Source of the DNA: Tetradesmus obliquus | Lineage: Eukaryota > Chlorophyta > Chlorophyceae > Sphaeropleales > Scenedesmaceae | Length of the DNA stretch: 64,000 bases | Assembly (NCBI GenBank): GCA_030272155.1 | Contig: CP126196.1 | Location: 3,968,001-4,032,000 of the forward strand | Reading direction: 5' to 3' | Part shown: positions 33,234 through 42,258 of the stretch, piece after piece | Layout: every line of letters starts with the position of its first letter | How positions within the stretch are numbered: position 1 is the stretch's first letter | Notes under the pieces: generated by a model | What the model saw: only the letters and a program-made list of their open reading frames with translations | Told to the model about the DNA's origin: nothing | Databases searched by the model: none | Position numbers and translations under genes: made by a program

Positions 33234-33912
33234 CTGTGCCACCACCCTGCCCTGCAGCATGGCCATCGGCAGCAGGCCATACTCCCGCGAGGCAGGCGCA
33301 TCACCCTTGACCCACATATAGCCAGGCGGCACCTGTGGCAGCAAGACAAAACATGAGGATAAGTGATGATGATTCGTGCAAGCAGCTGCGCCGCAGCAGG
33401 CTAGTGATGGCAAAAACAAAATGCAGCGAGGCGCCACCTGCAATAGCAGGGCAGTGTGCTGGCTTGCAGCAAGGTGAGGAGGGAAAGACTGTACGTACGA
33501 TTGTGCATGCATACATGAATGGCAGGCGCATCACCCTTCACCCACATGTAGCCAGGCGGCACCTGCAGCAGCAAGGTGAAAGAACTGGGTAAGGGTTGGT
33601 ATTGTAACGAGAATGTGTGTGCAAGCAGCTGTGCCACAACGAACTGGGCTAAGGGTGAAATGCAATGCAGCAAGGCGGCACCTGCAGTAGTATGGTAGAG
33701 AGTGAAGGGGGCAACCTTACGCATAATCCAGAAGCATACGTAACAGCAAACACAGGTATGGTTCTTCTTTGTGCTGCGTGCCCACCTGGTAGTGTGATGG
33801 CTTGCTGCCTGGCGTCTGCTCTATTTGTACGTGCTGCCCCGGCACAGCGCGCAGCCTGCTGATGATGGTGCTGTGCGGGTCAATGGGGCTGCTGCACACC
33901 ACGATGTCGCCT

Positions 33913-33986
<74 letters not shown>

Positions 33987-34080
33987 GATGGTGTGTCTGG
34001 CGCAAACAGCAGCCTGCTGATGATGGTGCTGTGGGGGTCAATGGCGCTGCTGCACACTACGATATCACCTGCAGGCAGCA

Positions 34081-34111
<31 letters not shown>

Positions 34112-34193
34112 TGGTGTGTGTGCTGCAAACAGCAGCCTGCTGATGATGCTACTGTGGGGGTCAATGGGGCGGCTGCAGACCACAGTAACACCT

Positions 34194-34256
<63 letters not shown>

Positions 34257-34818
34257 CCAGCAGCAGCAGCAGTGGCAACAGCAGCAGCAGCAATAGCACC
34301 AGCACACGTGCCTGAATGCAGGCAGCATGTTCAACAATCTTCATCTGTTGCAGCAGCACATGACAAACAACACATCCGCAGTGAGCATCAACCACCATGC
34401 ATACGCATGCCCTACACGTCACTTACAATCATTGTCTTCAATTGTCGTACATGCTGCTTCACCTGGCTGCGCAGTGTCCATCATGCCAGGCAGCCACTCC
34501 ACCAGCAGAAACACAACAGCCTACACACGGAAATGAAGGACAGACTCCAACAGCCACACTGCTGCTTCACTTGGCTGTGCCCTGTGCATCATGCCAGGCA
34601 GCCGCTTCACTAGCAGCAACAGTAAAGACTTAGAAACATTAATTATGGCATGTTTCATACATCTAACCTTTTACTTATGAAGGAAAGGCGCCAGCTGCAC
34701 CAAATTCAGTGAGTTTGGGCTCACCTGGCTGTGCCCTGCCCATCATGCCAGGCAGCCGCTCCACCAGCAGCACTTCACCATTGCCAGGGAAGGTGGGCTC
34801 CATGGCTAGGCCCATGAT
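33234..34818 (-). CDS. S26 signal-peptidase family (mitochondrial inner membrane protease-like), catalytic residues replaced; ends unresolved
   Basis: Three consecutive in-phase exons: 34818-34725 (IMGLAMEPTFPGNGEVLLVE), 33910-33786 (GDIVVCSSPIDPHSTIISRL, VPGQHVQIEQTPGSKP) and 33332-33234 (VPPGYMWVKGDAPASREYGL, LPMAMLQGRVVAQ). Order and motifs match IMP1/IMP2 proteases, which mature inter-membrane-space proteins with a Ser-Lys dyad. Here the nucleophile motif G-x-S-M-x-P-T reads G-L-A-M-E-P-T, and the K-R of the general-base motif reads S-R, so both catalytic residues are missing. A non-catalytic homologue is inferred. The 5' exons with the membrane anchor are not resolved; an ATG exon at 35964-35859 is a weak candidate whose phase does not fit directly. 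Confidence 0.7.
33423..33682 (-). repeat. Ghost copies of the 5' edge of the S26 exon starting at 33332
   Basis: 33521-33562 reads VPPGYMWVKGDAPA after CAG and then diverges. Shorter acceptor-side remnants are at about 33423-33441 and 33662-33682. Confidence 0.85.
33914..33985. repeat. (CAG)24 microsatellite, reads (CTG)n into a minus-strand acceptor
   Basis: Twenty-four CAG units ending four bases from the S26 exon start at 33910. On the coding strand this is a CTG tract just before the acceptor TAG. Confidence 0.95.
34011..34191 (-). repeat. Two ghost copies of the 5' half of the S26 exon starting at 33910
   Basis: 34011-34068 reads GDIVVCSSAIDPHSTIISRL and 34133-34191 reads GVTVVCSRPIDPHSSIISRL. 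Both already have Ser at the catalytic-Lys position, so that substitution predates the duplications. Confidence 0.9.
34467..34612 (-). repeat. Two ghost copies of the 3' edge of the S26 exon 34818-34725
   Basis: 34467-34505 reads LLVEWLPGMMDTAQP and 34574-34612 reads LLVKRLPGMMHRAQP, copying LLVERLPGMMGRAQP. Confidence 0.85.
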
Positions 34819-34883
34819 CTGGCGGCAGCAGCAGCAGTGGTGGCAGCAGCATTCGTGTCATCAGAGTTGGCGGCTTTACCGGC

Positions 34884-34935
34884 AGCACCTAACAATTGCC
34901 AGGGAAGGTGGGCTCCATGGCTGGGCCCATGATCT
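34884..34935 (-). repeat. Ghost copy of the 5' edge of the S26 exon 34818-34725
   Basis: Reads IMGPAMEPTFPGN after an acceptor-like CAG. It keeps the usual Gly-Pro but also has Ala at the nucleophile position. Confidence 0.88.
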
Positions 34936-36189
34936 GGCAGCAGCAGCAGCAGTGGTGGTGGGAGAGCAGACGCAACAGCAGGTGCTGGCAGCCCAGCTGA
35001 GCTTTAACTGGCCAAAAGGCTGAGTTGCGCCACAATCCAATGCATCTGTAGGCTTCCTCAGGCAGTACACGTACTTGGGTTGCTTGACCGCATGCAGAAC
35101 TGCAGTGCAGCCGTGGTCGAAACACACCCACAGCCTGCTGTATCCACCCACAGCTGCACAGTGCATATCTGCTGTATTTGTATCTCTGCACTGTGCGTGT
35201 GTGCTACGAGATAGTGTGGCATGCTCACTATGTTTGGGTATCCAACATAGTGGTAGCACAGCAGAGCAGCAGCAGACGCCTTGGCTACGCGCCTTGCCAG
35301 GCGTGCTGCACTCTTGGCATGCTCCAGGGTTGGGCCCATGGCACTGCCAGTGCACAGCTAGCAGCCCAGTGGCCTGTAACCGACTATTTGGTAACCACTG
35401 TAGCCGGCAGCTACTGCTGCTGTGATGCTGGATCACTTGCTGACTGTACTGCAGCTGTTGCTTGCACCGTATCAGCAGCTGACGATGCCTGCTATTCACC
35501 AGCGGAGCTGGGAAAAGGGTACTAGCAGCAGCAGGAACAGCAGTATTGCTCTCAAGCTGTGAAAGATCCAGGCATGTGTTGGTCCAGTGTATGTGCAACT
35601 GTTGACTGTGGAACAAGGTTGGAATGCCTGCTGAGTTGCACTTGTTGCTTTTGAGCGCAAAGTGCAGATGCAGCTGTGGCGACACAATGGGGCTGTTCCA
35701 GAGGTACACAAGCTTCAGTAGCACGATAGTAGCACTGCAGGCACCATCAAACCCCTGACATGTAGCACATGCACAGCACCAGGCTTTGTTCAAAGCAGAT
35801 GTATCTGCTGTCACCAGCAAAGACCAGAACCTCAGCTGACAACTGTCACCTGTGTCACCTGGGGCGAGCAGCTGCATGCTCAGCTTGTTGTGTAGCTTGT
35901 ACCAATTCAAGGCGCAGACGAAGGTCTTATGACGGGTATAAAGTTGCTCTGCGGTTGACGGCATTCAACAGCTCGGCAAGTTGCTCTCCGAGTCTCGGTG
36001 TTGTTCCACGGCACCCGATCTGCAAAGCCACACATACAAAACTACCTGCTTTCAAAGTTTCTTTTGTATCATCTACGCAGACACGAAGAACGCGTTCAAA
36101 CACTGCAGACCTGTGCAGCAGTGCAGGGCAGCAGCAAGGGCAGCTGCTGCTGGTGTAGCTGGGACCTGCTGCTGCCTTGATCAGGCAGC
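34936..36189. other. Interval between S26 exons and PCID2
   Basis: Holds the presumed 5' part of the S26 gene and the upstream region of PCID2. A long minus-strand frame (34876-35964) spans it but looks compositional rather than protein-like. Its first segment, 35964-35859 (MPSTAEQLYTRHKTFVCALN, ending at a GTGACA donor), is the only piece resembling a first exon. Confidence 0.35.
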
Positions 36190-37017
36190 ATGGCAGCTTT
36201 AGGCCAAGTGAACAAGTACTTTGAGGAGCTTAGCAACGCCATATCCAGCGGGCAGGGTAAGTAAGCTACAGCAACGTGTAAAACTGTTGGCACATCAGCT
36301 GCAGCATCCATCAGCTATAAGCGCCTCGCAAGCGGATGTCAAATAAACAGCAGCGCGTGTTTCTGCCGCCGCAGCCGCTCGTGTGAAGCCGCTGCTGCGC
36401 CCCGACCACCCCACAGCACAGCAGGCCCTCTTCAACCTGACCTCAGTTAGTACAGCACAGCTGCAAGGCGCAGCAAAGCGCTGGCTAGACCAGCCATGGG
36501 CGAGCATTGCAGCACAGCACCTGCTGGCCCTATCCAAGCGCAGCAGTGGCAGGCCTGACCAGGCATTTGCGCTGTATACAGCAGCAGAAGGGCCTGCGAA
36601 AGGGGCGCTGAATGCGCTTGCAGAGCAGCCGCAGGATTTGTGGGTTGCTGCTGCCATGGAGCAGACTGCGAGTAATGCGGTGGTGCTGGCGAGGGAAGCG
36701 GATGCACAGCTCATGCTGGAAGGTGACAGCAGCAAGGTGCGTTCTTGGGGTCTTTCGTATGATGTCTTGCTGTGGTGTGTCAGGGCAGCTTCTGCAGTTG
36801 ATGCAATGTTACTGGCGAGGGAAGCGGATGCGCAGGTGATGCTGGGAGGTGACAGCAGCAAGGCGAGTGTTGTGTGCAGTAGAGGGGGTCTCAAGGGTCT
36901 AGCAGCAACAAACTGGTGGTGCTCGAAGTAACGTGGCTGTTTCTTTTCAGCAGTGCGCAGCTGTGCACGCACCTGTGCACGCAGCTGTGCAGCTGTGCAC
37001 GCAGCTTGCAGCCTTGT

Positions 37018-37061
<44 letters not shown>

Positions 37062-37690
37062 CGATCACTGCCTGATTCCTCGAACCCAGCTGCAGCTCAC
37101 AGATCCACTGCCTGCTGCTGCCTGCTGCCTGCTTGCTGCTGCTGCTGCTGCTGCTGCAGAGCAAGGCTGTGGGCGGCTTCCTGCAGCAGTGCATCAGCGC
37201 ATTGGGCCCTGCGCGGCGGCCTGAGGAGTCAGCGCGGCGGCGAGGCAACCTGACGCTGCTCATCCTGCTCACAAGGGTAAGTGGCATAAAGTTTCGAGGT
37301 TGGTACCTCTGCTGCTGCTGTCTATCAATGTTGGTGTGGGCGTTGCGTAAGAATCCTGACACTGCCTATCCCGCTGACACGGGTAGGTGGCTAGGGGTGC
37401 TGCTTTGTGCCTCCTGGAAGTGCCACATGCATAAAGCACATGCATTGAGCATGCCCTGGGGCTTTGCGCGGCAGCCTGAGGAGCCAACACGGCGGCGAGG
37501 CAGCCTGACGCTACTCATCCTGCTCACACGGGTAGCTACCTATATGTGGCCTGCAGTCTTGCTTTGTGCCTCTGCTGTGGCGTTTATGTGCCTTTGATTT
37601 TGCATGTGAAGTAACAAGGTACTGCTGGTCCTTACGCCATTGGTAGGGGCTTGGTTGTGTAGCCAGGTGTTTGCTGTGTATTGAGCCTTC

Positions 37691-37742
<52 letters not shown>

Positions 37743-40691
37743 CTGCAGGTGTACATGCGGCTGAACAACGTGCAGGGCTGCAGCCAGGTGCTCAAAAACT
37801 TCAAGCAGAACTACTCGGGCGAGGTGCTGCAGGTGCGGCCTTGTGCTGTGTGCTGTGTCGTGATGTGCTGCGCTGTGCTGCGCTGAGCCGTTCATACCAC
37901 TGAATCGTGCGTCCTTTCATTGCATCGATCCTGCAGCTCTGACTGCAATTTGGCCTGCATCTGTTCGCTCTGCTATAAACAAGCATCAATCAGTTCTATC
38001 ATTTGCCTGAACCCTGCAGAGAGTGCCAGCAGCATACCGCGTGGCTGCTTACTACTACCTGGGCCGCACCGAGCTCAACAGCGACAACATTGCAGGAGGC
38101 ATTCAAATGCTGCAGGTGGGCTGCTGAGCTGATTCCCAGCTATCCTGTTTTTTTCACTTATAGTTGCTGCAATGCTTGCAAGCACAATGCAGCGCTTGTC
38201 CCGGTTGTCATGGGTATGATAATAGACATGCTGATGCTGACATGATGTTGTTGTGTTGATGCTGCAGGCGGCCTTCAAGGAGTGCAAGGCGGACAGCGAG
38301 AACGTGAAGCACATCCTGCGCGCGCTGGTGCCGGTGAGCGGCCAGTACAGTGTTGCACGCTTTGAATTCGTTGTGAACTTTTGTTGCGAGCTTCCTGCAG
38401 TGAAACCCTGCAGCACATCCTACGCGTTCTGGTGCCGGTGAGCGGCCAGTACAGCGTTAAACGCTTTGAATTGCTGATAACCTTTGTCGACAGCTCCCTG
38501 CAGCAAAACCGTGAAGCGCAACCTGCGCGCTCTGATGAGTGACCATCCAGCAGCCTGAAAACATGGCGCGCCCTATTGCATGCCCTATCGTGCTACCCCA
38601 AAAATTTGCCACCTGCCGCACCTGAGTGTGCCGCATGATCAGCGCAGCTGCATGCTTGCTTGTTCTCCAACCAGCTGTCTGCTTTCCTGCCGCTTGGCAC
38701 CACCATGCTGTGTGTATGCCGCAGCTGAAGATGCTGCACGGGGAGCTGCCCACCGTGCTGCTGCTGCAGCGGGTATGAACCTTGGATATACAACTGACCT
38801 GCCTGCACATTTGCACTCCTGCCACAACTGCCGCAGCTGAAGATGCTGCACGGGGAGCTGCCCACCGCACTGCTGCTGCAGCGCCACGCGCTGCAGGAGT
38901 ACGAGCCCTTCCGGGAGGCCATTGCTACCGGGGATGTGGGCCTGTTTGAGCGCAGCATGCAGGCCAACCAGTACCGGCTGATTGCCAACGGCACGTACTT
39001 GCTGCTGGAGAAGCTGCGCTTCAGCGTGTACCGCAGGTGAGCTTTGGAGAGTAGCGGGAAAGAGTGATTTCAGGCAAGCATCAGTCACTAGAAGTGTGAT
39101 GCCAGCAACCCCGTGCTGGAGAAACTGCCTTCAGCGTGTACAGGGGGTTGTGTTGATGTGGAAGAGAGGTGATGGTGGCAGGCGATTTGGGGGAGTGTGG
39201 TCCTGTTTGCGCAGCATGCAGGCCAGCCAGTACCGGCTGATTGTAAACGGCACCTACGTGCTGCTGGAGAAGCTGCGCTTCAGCGTGTACAGGGAGGTGA
39301 GGGGAAGTGAAAACATTGGTGTGGTGTTTGAGGGGACAAAATTGTGAGGTGGACGCTTGCACCTACCTTTACCTGGTGCTAGGGAAGCTGCAGTTCACTC
39401 CTGCTCCCTGCGTGGGGTAATCAACCACACCATTGCGCAAAGGCCACTGTGTGGCGTTCGCCTGCAATGTTTGCCTGCAATGTTTGCATGCAATTATTGT
39501 GAAGCGCTGCGTGGGCGTAGCCAAGCAGCACCCGGGGCGCGACTGGCAGGAGCACCACCTGCACCTGGAGGTGCTGTAACATACAATTACACAAAAATGC
39601 ATTTGTCATTCGACAAAATGTTCCACTCTCTGCAGCCTCCCTTTTAGCATGTGCTGTATGCGCCCGCTACAAAAGATACATGCGTTATTTGCATCGTCGC
39701 ACTGCTTGCAGGCTTGTGAAGCGCTGTGTGGGCATCGCCAAGCAGCACCCGGGGCGCGACTGGCAGGAGCACCACCTGCACCTGGAGGTGGTGCAACAAC
39801 TGTCCACTCCTATGCATGTGTGCTAACAAAGCCATTTCCCGCAACAGACCTCCAGGGTTGTGCTGGTTGCAGCCACCTCAATGAACACGTGCGCTGTTTA
39901 CTTGTGTTCGCGCATGCTGCAGGCTGGTCAAGCGCTGTGTCGGCATTGCCAAGCAGCACCCGGGGCGCGACTGGCAGGAGCACCACCTGCACCTGGAGGT
40001 GGTGCTGGGCGTGCTGCAGCAGCAGGGCGTGCCCACTGACATGGATGAGCTGGAATGCATGCTCAGCAACTGCATCGTGCGCAGGTGAGGTGCACGGTAG
40101 CAGGTGCCGCTGTGCCCTGCTGGGTCAGAAGTAGATGTGTCTGAAGGATGCCGATAAAGCAGCAGAAAGTAAGAAGGCTTTGGAGCCAATGACATGCTCA
40201 TTGCGCAACCACTAACCCATGAACTGGCAATCATCCGCCAACCACCTGCCAAGCGCAAACAGCCGAAAGCTCCCAACCTTGCAGGTACATCGTTGAAGGG
40301 CTACATCAGCACGTGCTTGAGGCTCTGGTGCTGGCCAGACCCTCCAAGCATCATGATTGATCTTGCTTTACGCCTGCTTGCCTTGCTTGCTGCAACCGCC
40401 ATATTGCCGCAGGTACGTGAAGGGCGACATCAGTATCAAGCTCAAAGCTTTGATCAATCAATTACCAAGATGAATTCTTTGGGAAATGACAACGATTAGA
40501 CTGTTGTTGTTGATGTTTGTATTGTTGTATTGTTGTAATATATATTGATATTGTTCATGTGTGCCTGCTGCAGGTACGTGAAGGGCTACATCAGCAACAA
40601 GCTCAAGGTGCTGGTGCTGGCCAAGGACGAGCCCTTCCCGGCACCCTGCGAGGAGTGGTGGAGGGAGCCGCACTTCGTGGGCAGCGCGTGA
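36190..40691 (+). CDS. PCID2: PCI-domain protein PCID2/Thp1 (TREX-2 mRNA export)
   Basis: Nine exons: 36190-36256, 36375-36736, 37160-37276, 37749-37832, 38020-38115, 38268-38333, 38837-39036, 39923-40084, 40574-40691. Phase closes to TGA (423 aa; animal PCID2 is about 400). It starts MAALGQVNKYFEELSNAISS. Family matches include RRRGNLTLLILLTR-VYMRLNN, AYYYLGRTELNSDNI, QEYEPFREAIATGDVGLFER, NGTYLLLEKLRFSVYR, DMDELECMLSNCIV and RYVKGYISNKLKVLVLAKDE. The C-terminal half is the PCI winged-helix domain. PCID2/Thp1 binds Sac3/GANP and DSS1 in TREX-2 at the nuclear pore. A polyQ-like stretch at 37018-37060 lies inside intron 2 and must be spliced out, because its frame does not join exon 3. Nearly every exon has ghost copies. 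Confidence 0.93.
36787..36861 (+). repeat. Ghost copy of the 3' edge of PCID2 exon 2
   Basis: Repeats VLAREADAQLMLEGDSSK as LLAREADAQVMLGGDSSK; the GT donor has mutated to GC. Confidence 0.9.
37459..37530 (+). repeat. Ghost copy of the 3' edge of PCID2 exon 3
   Basis: Reads ARQPEEPTRRRGSLTLLILL followed by TR and GTAGCT, against ARRPEESARRRGNLTLLILL. A smaller remnant lies at about 37346-37384. Confidence 0.9.
38400..38535 (+). repeat. Two ghost copies of the 3' edge of PCID2 exon 6
   Basis: HILRVLVP plus GTGAGC at about 38413-38438, and a weaker VKRNLRALM plus GTGACC at about 38507-38532; the real exon ends at 38333 (HILRALVP). Flanking GGCCAGTACAG(T/C)GTT is repeated as well. Confidence 0.85.
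38725..38772 (+). repeat. Intact ghost copy of the 5' edge of PCID2 exon 7
   Basis: GCAG acceptor, 16 open codons (LKMLHGELPTVLLLQR) and a GTATGA donor. It is nearly identical to the start of the real exon at 38837 and is phase-compatible with splicing, so it could act as a small alternative exon. Confidence 0.85.
39203..39296 (+). repeat. Ghost copy of the 3' half of PCID2 exon 7
   Basis: Repeats SMQANQYRLIANGTYLLLEK as SMQASQYRLIVNGTYVLLEK, followed by LRFSVYR. A short additional remnant lies near 39113-39145. Confidence 0.9.
39495..39788 (+). repeat. Two ghost copies of the 5' half of PCID2 exon 8
   Basis: 39495-39577 and 39711-39788 repeat LVKRCVGIAKQHPGRDWQEH (real exon from 39923). 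Both are open through EHHLHLEV; the second keeps an AG acceptor. Confidence 0.92.
40286..40455 (+). repeat. Two ghost copies of the 5' edge of PCID2 exon 9
   Basis: GCAG|GTACATCG...GGCTACATCAGCA at 40286 and GCAG|GTACGTGAAGGGCGACATC at 40413, copying the real start at 40574 (YVKGYISNKLK). Confidence 0.87.
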
Positions 40692-40740
40692 ATCGGCTTG
40701 TGTGCTACTCTGCGGCAAAAGCAACCGCTCTATTGCGAGC

Positions 40741-41270
40741 AGCACCTGAGGAGTGGCGGAGGGAGCCGCACTTTGTGGGCAGCGCCTGATGGCACTTGAT
40801 TGCTGCAGCATTCTGTGTGTGAAGCAACGGCCCTTTCCGGCGCCCTGCGAGGAGTGATGGAGGGAGCCGCACTTCGTGGTCAGCGCGTGATGTATCACTT
40901 GATGAAGCACAATGCTTGTTGCGTCATATGAGTGGCGGAGCAGCTGCACTTCTGTTGGCAGGGCTTGAGGAGGGGTGGAGGGAGTTGCATGCGACCCGCA
41001 AAGTGCGCGCTTTGTGGGCAGCGCATAGTATGGCAGGCCACCAGTGAAGGTAGTGGCAAAGGCAGCCGCCAGTTGTGTGCAGCACCTAGTGAAGCTTCCG
41101 GCGCCCTGCGAGAAGAGGTGGTAGGAGCCACACTTGATGGGCAGTGCATGTTGCATCACCCCGTGCATGGCAACGTGTTAAGCAACGCATGAGTGTTGGA
41201 AGCTGCCGCATGTATTGGACAACAGCCAAGGATTGGTGCAAGGAGCCGCCCTTTGTTGCCAGCGCCTGAT
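40741..41270 (+). repeat. Array of five decaying copies of the 3' end of the last PCID2 exon
   Basis: Copies of PCEEWWREPHFVGSA-stop lie at about 40741-40789, 40838-40891, 40968-41027, 41098-41150 and 41223-41270, spacing about 100-130 bp, all downstream of the real stop (40691). The first reads PEEWRREPHFVGSA-stop; the others have indels. Confidence 0.9.
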
Positions 41271-42055
41271 GCATCCATCACCTGCCAGGTGCGCCAGGCT
41301 GGTGCATAGCAAACTGGCAGCAAAAATTTGCACACTCGCAGTCGATGGTGCAAAATGGTGAAGCCAGTGAACAGCTGATCGTGCTTTGAAGAAACAGCGC
41401 ACATCACACATAGCTCAACAGCAGAGGGCGGCAGCAGCGGCAGTACTACGTTTGAAATGCACATGAGGCATGCGATGTACAGGTCCCTGTACTTCACATC
41501 ACATGCTGTACATGTACAGCGGAACAACATGGTCTGACCAGCGAGCAAAGGAAGCCTCACGTTAAACCATGTTTGAGCAAATTTTAAACACAATCACCAC
41601 TACACGTAACACGTGATTTCCTACCGAGGCCAATGAGGGAGCAGCTGTGCCGCTGCTCGCTAAGCGCTATACCTCATGTACATATGCCGAAATGTATCAT
41701 TTATTATCGCACTTAATTATCTCATCGTATAACGTTCGTAATCTCAGGCCAAGAGTGTCCGAGGTTTGTTTCCGCCGGAGGTGGCCTTGAGAAGGTTGCG
41801 CTGAGTGGGCTTCCAGTAGGCTGCAGCCCGGCAGTAGCAGCGCCGGAAAGAGCCGGAGCTCGGCTTGAGTCGCGTTCCCTTTCACTTCAGTTCTCCACCA
41901 TCAAGCAAGCATATTGGTGAAGTAAAAGGCTTCATTGTGAAGCTTCCAGGGATTTTACTCAGCCACAGCTGCGCACGCAGCCACCCAGCCACAGCCGCTG
42001 CCGCCGCGCAGTGCGCATTCTCTCCTGCGTCTGTGCCGCCGCCTCAGCATGCTTA
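41271..42055. other. Convergent interval between PCID2 and VTC
   Basis: No gene recognised. It lies between converging 3' ends and presumably holds their 3' UTRs. A palindrome-like CATGCTGTACATGTACAGC is at about 41503-41521. Confidence 0.45.
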
Positions 42056-42250
42056 GAGCAGCCGCAGCTGCGCAAATAAACGGCCAGATGCTGCTGCTGC
42101 TGCTGCTGCCGCATTCTCTGTGCCGCCGCCGTCATCGTTATCGTCATCATGAGCATGCTTCGCCTGCCACTTGAACAGCAGCACCAGGTCCGCAATGTTG
42201 ACCAGCAGCGCTGCCACAAACACGGCAGCCATGGTGGCTGTGGCATGCGT
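42056..42250 (-). pseudogene. Downstream near-complete copy of the terminal VTC exon
   Basis: Open from MAAVFVAALLVNIADLVLLF to a stop after LFAQLRLL, paralleling the real last exon (42478-42259). The DDQVGPILMT start is missing. It could serve as an alternative last exon only if an acceptor exists near 42245; none is clear. Confidence 0.75.
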
Positions 42251-42258
42251 CGACACAC

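Noticed and set aside
34876-35964. 362-codon minus-strand ORF
   Set aside because: Covers an S26 ghost copy in the wrong frame and has no domain; length is best explained by composition. Only its first segment is kept as a weak first-exon candidate.
36933-37253. PolyQ/polyC frame as a PCID2 exon
   Set aside because: No GT donor lies between the Q tract and the SKAVGGFLQQ segment, and the frames differ; exon 2 joins directly to 37160 in phase.
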